From Mariniblastus sp. (lineage in GTDB: Bacteria; Planctomycetota; Planctomycetia; Pirellulales; Pirellulaceae): a DNA stretch of 43,217 bases. The translations under genes were made by a program, and so were the position numbers. Below, in pieces: positions 26,607-36,269 of the stretch (position 1 is its first letter; each line of letters opens with the position of its first letter). The notes below the pieces were generated by a model. It was given only the letters and a program-made list of their open reading frames with translations, was not told the origin of the DNA and did no database searches. The stretch spans positions 1-43,217 of the forward strand of contig JAPKBL010000033.1 of assembly GCA_028823415.1 (NCBI GenBank), given 5' to 3'.

Positions 26607-29600
26607 TCACCGTGCTCGATCGTTGCTGAGCAGGCCGGGGTCACCTAACTGATTTAACCATCGCTGTTTCGTTTTGGGGTTTTCGACGGTGCCACTAACT
26701 TCGATTTGGAGGATGCGTTCACTACTCTTGTGGTAGATTTTATTGAGAAGTGTATTCCCAAATGTGTCGCGTCCGAAGACCGAGTGGAATTTGAAGTCGA
26801 GGTCTTGGTCGAGATTCATTTTTCCAGTGCCAATGAGAGAAATGGCATTGCCACTGAATTTCATCCAATCGAAATTGATTTCGTCACCTTGGACGTTGAA
26901 TTTAATATCAGCTTGGTCAAAAGCGTGATTGTCTTTGAGGTTGAGAATCGTGAGTAGACGCAGGAAAATTGGAAGTTCGTAAATTTCTGCTTCGCTTAAT
27001 TTAATACCGCCATTGCCTGACTGAGATTGAATTCCCTCGTTGTCCCCATAGAGATTTATAAAAGCCGTGCTTTTACCATCGATGTTTCGGGCATCGGTTC
27101 CGAATTCTTTGCACGATTCCTTGAGACTGCCATCTTTAAGTTGTGCATCGAGTGAGTACTGATTCGTACCCGCTGTATCCATCTCGGCATTAAATTCCAC
27201 ATCACCTCCGTGCATTTTTCCGGAAATGGGTAGAAAAATTGGAGGGCTAGTCTCTGGTCTTAGTCGGATGTCATTTTTATTTCCCGCTAATATAATTGAA
27301 TCGTCCATCCAAATTGGGCCTTTAATTTCGGTCACTTGGTGACCGTAGACCGAGATCGTTTCGAGATCGATATTGCCACTGCAATGAGTTGAAGTGCTGT
27401 CCGATTTGCCGCTCAGAGTGATAAAGCCATAGATGTTTTCAATCGGCATTCCGATGAGCATTTTTGCGCCACTCATGTCGAATCGAATGTCTGTCCATGA
27501 CAGTCTTGCCTGCAAGGGACCGTTGCCTAAGATGGTCGGTTGCCCGGGCTGGTTTTGAATTGGCTCGCGGCCCGCACTTTCAACTCTTAATGCTCCACTG
27601 ACTCCGATGATTCCTTGGAAATCAAGTTGCCTAATTGCTGGTGCAACCTCTTTGGGGACGGCATCAATAAGGTCTCCGTCGACCTTAAGTGAGGAGACTT
27701 CCATTTGGCCAATATCGATGAACCAGTCATTGTTGGTGAAAGCCCCGCTCCCTTGGCACAGAAGTTTAGTGCGACCGTGATTTCCCTGAATGTTGGTGAG
27801 TGTGACTTTGCCGTTTTCTACACTGACCTGTCCCGTGAGGTCGTTCACTTGGTAAGGGAACCAAACGGGACGGATGGATATTTGATTGGGGTTGGGATGA
27901 AGGTTTCGGCTGCCCATTCTGGCTGTCATTGCTAATTCAATTTCGGATGCATCGAGAGGCATCGTCATGTCCACTTTGAGTTGATCGAGCGTCCCGCGGA
28001 TACGTAGACTGTCCCAAATCTCCCGGAGTTCACTTGAGAGCGAGTATTTGAGCGTATCATCAAGAGGGATTGATTCGCAAAGATAGGTTACGTCGAGTCC
28101 GTCGTTCGAGTTCCAATAGCCATCGCACGTGACTCTTCCTTGGTGGTTTTTACCAGTTAGATTATGGAAACGGTAATCGTTGTTTTCGATTCGAATCAGG
28201 CCATCAATTTCGTTAATTGGATAGTCAAAATTGTCGTGGCGGATCGAGCAATTTTTTAATCGAACGTCGAACTCGCGATTTACATCACCGTCGGGTGAAT
28301 TTTTAAAAACTCGCCCCGTCCCGCTGACCTGTCCCTGGATTCCAAATCGATTAATGATGGATGCCATTTTGGGTTGTGCGTTGATCGCATTCCTCATTTT
28401 TTGATCAATTGGCAAAGCACCCGGAGCTGAAATGTTGACTTCATAGGTCGGTGATTTGCCAACGCCACGTGCGCTACCTTTGAGCGTAATCAGATCGTCA
28501 CCGGAATTCGATTGAACGTAAAAGTCGCACTTGTCATTGTTGAGCGTTACGGTTCCCTTGCAGTTCGCAATTTCGTAAGGGAGTTTTGTGAATGAAAATG
28601 ACATGTCCTTCAGGTCAGCGTTTATCGATCGGCGCATGGTGTCGCCGTCGTGTTCAATTTCAAACGCGATATCGCTGGTGCCCGATGGAGAGTATTCACT
28701 GCAAAATTTAGTGCAGTATTCAGGGAACCAATTCATGAGGCGTTCTTGATTATTGAAATTAAAATTGTCAAGACTGCCGTTCAACCTAGATTGTTTCGGG
28801 TCAAGAAGAAATCCACGATGCCAATAGTCACACCTGAATTGGGCCTCGCCGAATCTGGCGGACGCATTTTTAATTGAAATATACTCGTTGCCAAGTTCGT
28901 TGCTTGACTGAAAATTAAAGCTGCCATTTTGAATTGGAAAGGGAAGTCGATTGTCGTCAATCGTTAGTTGCTCAACCATTGCGTTGATTTGGATTTCGGG
29001 GATTTCCTCGAGAGTTGCCAGTCCGTTCGCCTCGACCTCCAGGTTGATTTTCCCGGAGACAGCCCGCAGTTCTTTCATTTGATCTTGCATGGTAGGCGGT
29101 AGCAATTTGATCAGACCACTAGAGAGTTGGGCGTTGGTCGCACTCAATTTAGCCTTCCATTTTTTCGTTGGCGGGTGAAGAAACCCCTGGAAAGCGATTT
29201 TTGAAATTGCCTTACTTTCAAACGCTCCCTCAAATTGCTGGTACTTATTCCCATCGTTTAGTCGCGGGCCGAGCCTGAAGTTAACATTGGTCAATGTGAT
29301 GGGCGGGCTATTAATGTTCTGCTCATCGATCATTCGAATTTCACAGTCTCTGAATTCAATTTGAATTGGATTCTTCGAATCTGTTTTTGGGAAAGAATCA
29401 ATGATGTTGCTAAAGTCCCATTCGCCATTCTGGTCGCGAACGAGCGTTAATTTTGCTCGCGTGATATCGATCTTTTCGATTGGAAGATCCGCGGCGATTA
29501 GCTGCGCCATAGAAATTCGGGCATGAATAAATGCCTCATAGATTTCTAGATGGGATTGTGGACCGGAGGCGTCGCTTGGCCCTAAGTTCAGGCTAACGTT

Positions 29601-29855
29601 ATTTAACTGAATCCCCCTGCCCTCATGGAATCGAGCTTGCTCGAGGTCGAAGGTTAAGTCCGTGCCCCGAAGGACTTCGCTGACTTTGCTTAAAATTTGA
29701 TTCTGGAGCTGACTCTGCACTGTCTGTTTGAAGAGCATGAATGCCGCGCCGCCAACCATCGCAAGCACCGCAAGGAAGCGCAACAACCGCCCAAACGAAG
29801 ACCTGCTCCTCGGGGATCGAGATGTTGACCGAAATGTAGGTTGCTGAAATTGCAC
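26607..29855 (-). CDS. AsmA/TamB-like inner-membrane-anchored giant protein
   Basis: 1082 residues from GTG 29855. A basic, Ser/Arg-rich N-terminus (1-26) is followed by one membrane helix (about 27-46). The remainder is long beta-rich repeats with the pattern I-x-x-x-x-x-x-F-x-x-G-x-G. The region after the helix (L-R-G-T-D-L-T-F-D-L-E-Q-A-R-F) and the C-terminal F-K-F-H-S-V-F-G resemble AsmA-like proteins of the bridge-like lipid-transfer group. Such proteins span the periplasm and help deliver lipids to the outer membrane. The sequence is poorly conserved, so the family call rests on architecture. Confidence 0.7.
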   Translation of the reverse strand: MQFQQPTFRSTSRSPRSRSSFGRLLRFLAVLAMVGGAAFMLFKQTVQSQLQNQILSKVSEVLRGTDLTFDLEQARFHEGRGIQLNNVSLNLGPSDASGPQSHLEIYEAFIHARISMAQLIAADLPIEKIDITRAKLTLVRDQNGEWDFSNIIDSFPKTDSKNPIQIEFRDCEIRMIDEQNINSPPITLTNVNFRLGPRLNDGNKYQQFEGAFESKAISKIAFQGFLHPPTKKWKAKLSATNAQLSSGLIKLLPPTMQDQMKELRAVSGKINLEVEANGLATLEEIPEIQINAMVEQLTIDDNRLPFPIQNGSFNFQSSNELGNEYISIKNASARFGEAQFRCDYWHRGFLLDPKQSRLNGSLDNFNFNNQERLMNWFPEYCTKFCSEYSPSGTSDIAFEIEHDGDTMRRSINADLKDMSFSFTKLPYEIANCKGTVTLNNDKCDFYVQSNSGDDLITLKGSARGVGKSPTYEVNISAPGALPIDQKMRNAINAQPKMASIINRFGIQGQVSGTGRVFKNSPDGDVNREFDVRLKNCSIRHDNFDYPINEIDGLIRIENNDYRFHNLTGKNHQGRVTCDGYWNSNDGLDVTYLCESIPLDDTLKYSLSSELREIWDSLRIRGTLDQLKVDMTMPLDASEIELAMTARMGSRNLHPNPNQISIRPVWFPYQVNDLTGQVSVENGKVTLTNIQGNHGRTKLLCQGSGAFTNNDWFIDIGQMEVSSLKVDGDLIDAVPKEVAPAIRQLDFQGIIGVSGALRVESAGREPIQNQPGQPTILGNGPLQARLSWTDIRFDMSGAKMLIGMPIENIYGFITLSGKSDSTSTHCSGNIDLETISVYGHQVTEIKGPIWMDDSIILAGNKNDIRLRPETSPPIFLPISGKMHGGDVEFNAEMDTAGTNQYSLDAQLKDGSLKESCKEFGTDARNIDGKSTAFINLYGDNEGIQSQSGNGGIKLSEAEIYELPIFLRLLTILNLKDNHAFDQADIKFNVQGDEINFDWMKFSGNAISLIGTGKMNLDQDLDFKFHSVFGRDTFGNTLLNKIYHKSSERILQIEVSGTVENPKTKQRWLNQLGDPGLLSNDRAR

Positions 29856-29956
29856 AAAAAACTCATCAGAACTGGAATCAAGTCGAATGGTAGTCGTAGT
29901 CGGTAGATTCCAAAAGATGAGTTTTCGTTACTAGAGACCGTGGTTGCATAAAAAAA

Positions 29957-29977
29957 GGGACTCCCGACGGGAGTCCC
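29957..29977 (-). terminator. Intrinsic terminator of the MFS gene
   Basis: GGGACTCCC (29957-29965) pairs perfectly with GGGAGTCCC (29969-29977) around GAC. Read on the minus strand it is followed by a T-run (A-run 29951-29956). It lies about 70 nt past the MFS stop codon and before the AsmA-like gene, so the two genes are probably separate units. Confidence 0.85.
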
Positions 29978-30047
29978 TTGATTGGTCAATAAGTGCTAGC
30001 CCTTTTCTGTCTCCGATTGGGGAGACCTAAAAGTGGCATGACTGTTT

Positions 30048-31619
30048 TTAATGTCCATCGTTGAGGGATACCGGTTTGTACCCACCTTTCGATTTGAAGT
30101 AGAACCACATCGCAATGTAGCAAAGCAACATAATCAGTGGGAAAATCGTCATGCTGGCAAGTGCTTTTTGTCCACTTCCTTTTCTGGCTGTATCGATCTT
30201 ATCTTTGAGGTTCGCTTGTTCTGCCTCTGGAGCTTTGTCGACTACCAATTCATTGACCTTTTCCATATTCAGAACCTGGTAAGGAATGATTTCGTAGATT
30301 TTCTTGTCAGTCAGTAGTTGGTCTTCCTGAACCGATGCGAAGAGCGGTTTGACCGCTTGGATTTCCTTATCAGCTTGAAGTGCACCAATGTAGGGAAAAC
30401 CGAGGGTGCCAACTGCCAGCATTCCAATTCCAGAAATTGCGTTCAGCGTTAAAGCACCACCGCGAGGCGTTTGCTCAGAAACAATTCCCAGCATGGTTGG
30501 CCAGAAAAAGGTCTTTCCGAGAGCGTACAAAGTCGCCGCTGCGAAAATGACTGCAACGCCCTGTGCGAAGGAAAGAAACCACAGTCCAGCGATCGCTAGG
30601 ACGCAACTTAGGATTAGTAGGCCGAGGGCCGAAAGTTTGTGCACGATTGGGCCGGCAAAGAAACGCAATACCATCATGATGAAGGATGTGTAAACTAGAA
30701 TCCACCCAGCGTGGAATGTAACCACCGAGCTCATGATTCCCGAGATCCAACCATCGGTGCCGATTTCAGTCGTGGCCAAAGGCATCATGATGAGGATTAG
30801 CACGAACATCAGCGGGCGACCAAGGCTTTTTGTGTACAACCCGAAGGCGACCACCATGGCGACTCCGATTCCCATAAAGACCATCTTGTTGCCTTCGGGA
30901 AAAAAGTCCATCAATTGAAGCGTCACTAGGAAGCCGACCACAGCAGCTCCCAGAATACCGAATTCAGAAAGCATGTCTTTGTAGCTCACTCCCGCAGCCA
31001 CACGCTCCTGCTTGGGGAACTCAACTTTGATTAACATCAGGAAGTAGATGATTGCTGGGATTGCAATCGTTGCCAATTTGATAGTCCACGGAAGTTCTCC
31101 CATGAAGATGACGAGAATTCCTGCAATGACAAGTCCGCCTGGCCATCCCGCATGAAGGATGTTCAGCCATTTGGTTTTGTCTTTGTCAAACATGGTTGCA
31201 ACGACCGGGTTGATAAACGCTTCAACCGTTCCGTTGCCCAGCGCGAGAATCAGACCGCCCCAGTAAATCAGAAATTTGGCTCGTTCGGGATCTGCGTCAA
31301 TTGTCGACAAGGCAAAAACACCCATCACGGCCCAGATGAACTGACAGGCAAAAGCGAACATCATCGAGAATTTGTAGCCCACCTTGTCGATGATGAGACT
31401 GAAAATGATGATGCTCAAGGCAAAGGGCCAGACTTGAATCCCCTTGAACGCACCGACTTCAGCCGGATCGAGGCCAAGTGTTGCAACAATCGCAGGATCA
31501 TCTAATAAGAACATCCGGGTAATAAATCCGAATGCTGTGGTAATAAGTGCGATAAAGCAGCCCCAGAACAAAAACATATTTGTTTCGTTCTCAGCCTGAC
31601 TCACGGTGGTGTCTGACAT
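30048..31619 (-). CDS. Major facilitator superfamily transporter
   Basis: 523 residues with 12 or more hydrophobic helices spread through residues 15-400, and a last helix near 490-510. There is a soluble insertion of about 80 residues (405-485) between the last two helices, mostly charged, which is unusual for the family. A-G-W-P-G-G near 160 and the late G-K-T-F-F-W-P are like those of sugar (FucP-type) permeases. AGGTAACC precedes ATG 31619. The substrate is unknown; sugars from the neighbouring hydrolase block are only a guess. Confidence 0.8.
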   Translation of the reverse strand: MSDTTVSQAENETNMFLFWGCFIALITTAFGFITRMFLLDDPAIVATLGLDPAEVGAFKGIQVWPFALSIIIFSLIIDKVGYKFSMMFAFACQFIWAVMGVFALSTIDADPERAKFLIYWGGLILALGNGTVEAFINPVVATMFDKDKTKWLNILHAGWPGGLVIAGILVIFMGELPWTIKLATIAIPAIIYFLMLIKVEFPKQERVAAGVSYKDMLSEFGILGAAVVGFLVTLQLMDFFPEGNKMVFMGIGVAMVVAFGLYTKSLGRPLMFVLILIMMPLATTEIGTDGWISGIMSSVVTFHAGWILVYTSFIMMVLRFFAGPIVHKLSALGLLILSCVLAIAGLWFLSFAQGVAVIFAAATLYALGKTFFWPTMLGIVSEQTPRGGALTLNAISGIGMLAVGTLGFPYIGALQADKEIQAVKPLFASVQEDQLLTDKKIYEIIPYQVLNMEKVNELVVDKAPEAEQANLKDKIDTARKGSGQKALASMTIFPLIMLLCYIAMWFYFKSKGGYKPVSLNDGH

Positions 31620-31832
31620 GCTTGGTTACCTATGAAATAGAACAGTGGAAGCGGGCTCCACAAATCTCAATTGATTGATCGATGCAAGAGTGGTTGATTC
31701 GCCCATTGGTGATTTAACTTTAGCCGAACAGTATAACCATCAAAATTAACCAAGGAAACCAAAAACATCCCCCTTCCCAAGGATTGTCACGGAGCACCGC
31801 CGCGTTTTTGGTACATTCGGCCCCGTTTAACA

Positions 31833-31860
31833 TCACAAGCTTGAAATAGGGAGCTTGTGA
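31833..31860. repeat. 9-bp inverted repeat downstream of tilS
   Basis: TCACAAGCT (31833-31841) and AGCTTGTGA (31852-31860) form a perfect hairpin with a 10-nt loop just past the tilS stop. No T-run follows on either strand, so it is either a weak, Rho-assisted end or a protein-binding palindrome. Confidence 0.5.
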
Positions 31861-31873
31861 CGACCATGAACGC

Positions 31874-32878
31874 CTAGGTTGACCCGTTTTGGCGAGTAAA
31901 AGTGGCTTTCGATCCAGTTTTTTCAAATCGGATCATGCAAGGCAGGTTCAGAACCTGATCTTGGGGCGTGGACAATGCTAAGGAAATTTTGGACCACCAA
32001 GATGAACTCATCGCTTGTCTTGGCCATTTTTTTCGAATCCAAAGTTCTCGCAGCCAAGTCCGAATCAGAAGGTCGGATTCATTCTTTAGCGATTCGCATT
32101 GAATCACAATCTGATTTGAAGAATCTTGTTCGATGATGATGTCTAGTTGCTGCGAATTCTCAATCAAAAAGCCATCCATCTCTCGGGCCTGATTTCCGAG
32201 ACGCGTGATGGACTCAGTAACCGAGGCGCCAAATCGGTCCTTCAAAACTGGAATAAGCTCGTTTCTTAAAAAATTACGAGTGTAATTTGAGTCGAGGTTT
32301 GATTTATCTTCTTGTGTTTTTTGCCCAATTTCATTGAGGTATTGAGTGATTTCAAAACGGCTGACACTCAATAAAGGTCGGACGATGGTCAGTGCGTCGC
32401 TGGCGAGTCGTTTCGAGGGAATTCCCGCTAGTCCGCCTATCCCGGTGCCTCGAAGAAAACGAAATAGAATCGTCTCGACTTGATCGTCTAGGTTGTGCCC
32501 CATCACTAAATAGCGAGCGCCACACTGGTTTGCCATTGCTTGGAGTCGTTCGTATCGGAAGTTTCTCAAGTCCTCTTCCGATTGGCCGCCTGTTTGGTTC
32601 GTTTCGGGTGAACGTTCGATAAAAGACAGCTTAAGTTCTGCCGCAAGGTTTGCTACGAATTGGGCATCTCGATCTGATTCAGGACCGCGGATACCGTGAT
32701 TGACGTGAGCAATGATCAAGTTCTTCTTTGCGGCGGAAGAAACCGATTTTGAATTGGCCAACAAAGCCCGCAAAACGGCAACGCTGTCTGGCCCGCCTGA
32801 AACCGCAACTAGGGTTTTAAATGGTGTCCAGTCAGCACATCGAAAAGCGAGGTCAACTTTTTGTTCGAGCTCTTTCAA
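31874..32878 (-). CDS. tilS: tRNA(Ile)-lysidine synthase
   Basis: Converts the wobble C34 of tRNA-Ile(CAU) to lysidine using ATP, so that it reads AUA. 334 residues. The PP-loop motif S-G-G-P-D-S is at 27-32. G-H-N-L-D-D-Q-V-E-T and F-R-F-L-R-G-T-G-I-G-G-L-A-G-I are canonical. The start is TTG 32878, forced by an in-frame TAG at 32891-32893 with no ATG before the PP-loop. It is shorter than the E. coli or Bacillus enzymes, because the C-terminal TilS substrate-binding domains are largely missing; compact forms are known in some bacteria. Confidence 0.92.
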   Translation of the reverse strand: MKELEQKVDLAFRCADWTPFKTLVAVSGGPDSVAVLRALLANSKSVSSAAKKNLIIAHVNHGIRGPESDRDAQFVANLAAELKLSFIERSPETNQTGGQSEEDLRNFRYERLQAMANQCGARYLVMGHNLDDQVETILFRFLRGTGIGGLAGIPSKRLASDALTIVRPLLSVSRFEITQYLNEIGQKTQEDKSNLDSNYTRNFLRNELIPVLKDRFGASVTESITRLGNQAREMDGFLIENSQQLDIIIEQDSSNQIVIQCESLKNESDLLIRTWLRELWIRKKWPRQAMSSSWWSKISLALSTPQDQVLNLPCMIRFEKTGSKATFTRQNGST

Positions 32879-33105
32879 GGGAAGTAATTGCTACTTAAAT
32901 AGGATTGATTGTGTTTTTGTTTAGTTTTGTTACAATGCGATCAGAATGCCTACTCGCAATTTTCGGGAGGTTATTCTCGAGTGTAATTTTAACAGCTGAC
33001 TTTGTGACACAACCCTAGGTTGGGTCTTTAAGTCGGCAATGAGCTAAGAAAATTGAATCGTTGGTATCTTTTCGAGCATTCCAACACATTCTCCTACGGT
33101 AAGCC

Positions 33106-33447
33106 ATGGATTTTGTCTATCTAATCCTGAGCGTCTTTTTGCGGCTTTCACCAGCCGTGCGCAAGTTGTCCCCTGCAATCACTGGAGAGCAAAACCGCCC
33201 TTCAGATTGGGCTGAGCTTGCGTTTCTGATTCCGTTGGTTGGATGGGTTTCGGTTTCGGTTCAACACCGCTTCAATGCCAGATGGCTAAGCAGACGGGTT
33301 AGGCAGCTAAATGAATTTCATTGGTTGTCGTTGTTGAGCAGTTGCGAGGAGCCAGGTTGGGATCGTCAATCTTTTCAGCGGGAGTCGTCTGTGCCCCTGC
33401 TGTTCTTGCCGGACTGGGTTCAGCGGATATTTCGAGATCGTTTTTGA
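33106..33447 (+). CDS. Small hypothetical membrane-associated protein
   Basis: 113 residues with an N-terminal hydrophobic stretch (2-14) and a second one (L-A-F-L-I-P-L-V-G-W-V-S-V). The rest is Arg/Trp-rich. I recognise no family. A possible promoter TTGTGT-N16-TACAAT ends near 32937, between it and the divergent tilS. It is co-directional with rny, 99 nt before it. A real gene is likely but not certain. Confidence 0.4.
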   Translation: MDFVYLILSVFLRLSPAVRKLSPAITGEQNRPSDWAELAFLIPLVGWVSVSVQHRFNARWLSRRVRQLNEFHWLSLLSSCEEPGWDRQSFQRESSVPLLFLPDWVQRIFRDRF

Positions 33448-33546
33448 TTTTGATCCGTTGTTACTAACGTTGATATCTTACTTGTTGTCGACCAGGAGAT
33501 CTGGTTCAGGATTGCCGTCACTCCAGATATAAGAGAGGGGTGGTTG

Positions 33547-35103
33547 ATGTTAGCAATGACAACTCCGGAGATGATCTTTGCCGCCGTTGGTTTGACCGTC
33601 GGTATTGGTATAGTTCTTTTGTATGGTGTAATGATTGGTCGGGGGGCAAAAGCGAAAGCTCAGTTGGTTCTCGACGAGGCGCAGCGCAACGCAGATGCGA
33701 AAGTCAAAGACGCAGAAGTAGCGATTAAAGAAGTCGGACTCAAGCGCGAGGCTGAGTCCGAGCGAACGATGAGTAAATCGCGTGAAAAAATTCACCAGCG
33801 CGAGCGGCAGCTGGATAAACGCGAGTCCGGGATGCAGCAACAGAGCGATGATTTAAAGAAGCAGGAACAATTCATTGAATCGTCCCAGAACCGATTGAAA
33901 GTCAAGTTGGAACAGGTCGGCCAGACAGAGAAAGATCTCAACGGCATTCTCGAAAAGCAGCGGAGAGAGCTGCATCAGATGACCGGGCTCGACAAAGAAG
34001 AAGCGACCAAACGCCTGCTAAAGTTATTGGAAGATGAACTCGAGGATGAAGTGGGTGGGCGAATCCTGACTCATGAGAAACGGATGCAGGAAATTTGTGA
34101 GGAAAAGTCTCGAGAGATTCTCATGATGACGACGCAGCGTTTTGCGGCGAGTCATACCTCGGATCATACCACCAGTACGATCGACATTCCCAATGACGAT
34201 ATGAAGGGAAGAATCATTGGAAGAGAAGGTAGGAATATCAGGGCCTTTGAAAAGGAAACCGGAATCGATGTGATCATTGACGATACGCCCGGCGTGGTAA
34301 TTGTTAGCGGTTTTGATCCGGTTCGTCGCGAAGTCGCACGGCTATCTCTCGATAAATTGATTGCTGATGGGCGAATTCATCCTTCTCGAATTGAAGAAGT
34401 CGTCAAAGAGACTCAAGCAGAAATGGATGGTTTGATCCGCAAAAAAGGGACCGAGGCAGCCCAGGAAGTGGATGTTCATGGTCTAAAAAATCCAGTCATT
34501 GATTTGCTGGGCCGGCTGCATTTTCGAACCAGCTATAGTCAAAATGTACTTCGCCACAGCATTGAGGTTGCATTCATTGCTGGGCTGTTGGCGGAAATGA
34601 TGGGGCTTGATGGACGGATGGCAAAACGATGTGGTTTATTACACGACATCGGTAAAGCGGCCGATCACGACATGGAAGGTGGCCATCCCAAGATTGGTGC
34701 TGATTTTCTAAAGCGGTATGGTGAGGGCCCTGAGGTCGTCCATGCTGCACTGGGCCATCACGATGAGATACTCGTTGAATACCCTTACACGGTGGTGGTT
34801 GCTACGGCAGATGCTTGTAGTGCGTCCCGCCCTGGAGCACGTCGTGAATCATTGGATCGTTACATTAAACGCATGGAAGAACTGGAGCAAATTGCGAAGG
34901 AATTCAAAGGCGTAAGGCAAGCGTTTGCGGTGCAAGCTGGCCGAGAAGTCCGCGTGATAGCCGCGGCCAAAGATGCGGATGATTCCAAGGCGGCAAAAAT
35001 TTGTCGGGATATCGCTAACGCTTACGAAGAGCGTCTGTCTTACCCCGGCGAGGTTAAGGTTGTCGTCATTCGCGAATCGAGATTTACGGAATTGGCGCGA
35101 TAG
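33547..35103 (+). CDS. rny: Ribonuclease Y
   Basis: Membrane-anchored endoribonuclease that starts mRNA decay. 518 residues from ATG 33547, with GAGAGGGG a few nt upstream; TTG 33544 directly before it is less likely. Domains: N-terminal membrane helix (8-29), a long charged coiled coil (35-200), a KH domain (about 210-275, [12 protein letters not shown]), and an HD domain with L-L-H-D-I-G-K-A (His366-Asp367) and G-H-H-D-E. All catalytic motifs are intact. It is followed by the ymdB-type gene as in many bacteria. Confidence 0.97.
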   Translation: MLAMTTPEMIFAAVGLTVGIGIVLLYGVMIGRGAKAKAQLVLDEAQRNADAKVKDAEVAIKEVGLKREAESERTMSKSREKIHQRERQLDKRESGMQQQSDDLKKQEQFIESSQNRLKVKLEQVGQTEKDLNGILEKQRRELHQMTGLDKEEATKRLLKLLEDELEDEVGGRILTHEKRMQEICEEKSREILMMTTQRFAASHTSDHTTSTIDIPNDDMKGRIIGREGRNIRAFEKETGIDVIIDDTPGVVIVSGFDPVRREVARLSLDKLIADGRIHPSRIEEVVKETQAEMDGLIRKKGTEAAQEVDVHGLKNPVIDLLGRLHFRTSYSQNVLRHSIEVAFIAGLLAEMMGLDGRMAKRCGLLHDIGKAADHDMEGGHPKIGADFLKRYGEGPEVVHAALGHHDEILVEYPYTVVVATADACSASRPGARRESLDRYIKRMEELEQIAKEFKGVRQAFAVQAGREVRVIAAAKDADDSKAAKICRDIANAYEERLSYPGEVKVVVIRESRFTELAR

Positions 35104-35260
35104 AGCTGACTGGATGGTCGCCTGCTGCCGGGGTATCGCACTGCGGATTTTAAACTGCCGAAAGGGTTGCCTAGCGGCCATGTTTGGTGCTTGACATTGA
35201 AAAGGGGGAGTCCTGCGGCGAGGATCGTCATAGGTTCCAATTTTAGAAAGAAACAAATCT

Positions 35261-36076
35261 GTGCGTATTCTGTTTATTGGTGATGTCGTAGGTAAGCCGG
35301 GTGTCGAGATAGTTATGCAGGCTTTGCCTGGATTTCGCCGTGAAGAGTCCATCGATTTAGTGATCGTCAATGGTGAGAATGCTGAAAACGGATCCGGAAT
35401 TACTCCTTCAATCTATCGGAAGCTTGTGGGGGCCGGGGTCGATTGCATTACTCTTGGGGATCATATTTACCGCAAGAAAGACATCATGCCGATCCTTGAG
35501 GAGAAGGACAATATCGTTAAGCCGGCGAATTATCCGGCCGAAGCGCCAGGTAAGACATGGACTGTGGTCAAAGCGGAGAACGGCAGAGAGGTTGCGGTTT
35601 TTAGTTTGATCGGCAGAGTGTTCATGAAACCGGTCGACTGCCCTTATGCGAAAGCCAATGTTGTCCTCGACGAAATTCCCGAAAGAGTCAAAATTCGATT
35701 TTGTGATTTTCACGCCGAAGCGACCAGCGACAAACAGCTAATGGGGCGCCATCTCGATGGTCGCGTCACCGCTGTGTGCGGAACTCATACGCATGTGCCG
35801 ACCGCTGACGAGCAAGTTCTTCCGGGGGGAACTGCTTTCATTTCTGATGTTGGGATGACGGGGCCGCACGAGAGCATTTTGGGGCGAAAGATTGAGAAAG
35901 TGTTGAAGGCGACGCTTACTTTCCGGCCGATTCCTTTTGATGTGGCGACTGGCAATGTCCAAATATCCGGAGTTGTGATTGATCTCGATCCAAAATCGGG
36001 AAAAGGGCAAGGCATTCGTCGCGTCAAAATTAACGAAAAACAGGCTGCTCAGCTCGAAGACCAGTATGAGGACTAA
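35261..36076 (+). CDS. YmdB-family calcineurin-like metallophosphoesterase
   Basis: 271 residues from GTG 35261. M-R-I-L-F-I-G-D-V-V-G-K-P-G carries Asp8, and V-N-G-E-N-A-E-N-G carries Glu39 and Asn40. His151 (C-D-F-H-A-E) and His176/His178 (C-G-T-H-T-H-V-P-T-A-D) complete the two-metal site. The family Asn of L-G-N-H is Asp67 here (T-L-G-D-H). In Bacillus the relative YmdB hydrolyses 2',3'-cyclic nucleotides and sits beside rny, as here. It lies 157 nt after rny on the same strand, probably cotranscribed. Confidence 0.88.
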   Translation: MRILFIGDVVGKPGVEIVMQALPGFRREESIDLVIVNGENAENGSGITPSIYRKLVGAGVDCITLGDHIYRKKDIMPILEEKDNIVKPANYPAEAPGKTWTVVKAENGREVAVFSLIGRVFMKPVDCPYAKANVVLDEIPERVKIRFCDFHAEATSDKQLMGRHLDGRVTAVCGTHTHVPTADEQVLPGGTAFISDVGMTGPHESILGRKIEKVLKATLTFRPIPFDVATGNVQISGVVIDLDPKSGKGQGIRRVKINEKQAAQLEDQYED

Positions 36077-36091
36077 ACAATCCACTCATTT

Positions 36092-36119
36092 GGGTATGGG
36101 TATGGGTATGGGTATGGGG
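36092..36119 (+). repeat. GGGTAT tandem repeat, canonical G-quadruplex motif
   Basis: Five G-runs (four GGG, one GGGG) are separated by identical TAT loops, starting 15 nt after the stop of the ymdB-type gene. The spacing fits the standard G3+N1-7 quadruplex rule on the plus (mRNA) strand. The direct repeat CAATCCACT flanks it (36079-36087 and 36126-36134). Confidence 0.85.
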
Positions 36120-36269
36120 ATTGGGCAATCCACTGATTCAATTGGTTGCTATCAGATTTCACCGAGTGCCCTGCTCCATTAAATGCCCTTGCTCCATGTT
36201 TTGCCTGCCGCTAAGCTCCCCGCGACTAAAACGCGATTTTTTCAACTGACCATTGCGTCAAATTTGAGA

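Noticed and set aside
31720..31926. 68-aa minus-strand frame overlapping the tilS end
   Set aside because: Different frame from tilS, no start signal; its C-terminal hydrophobic end lies in AT-rich noncoding sequence.
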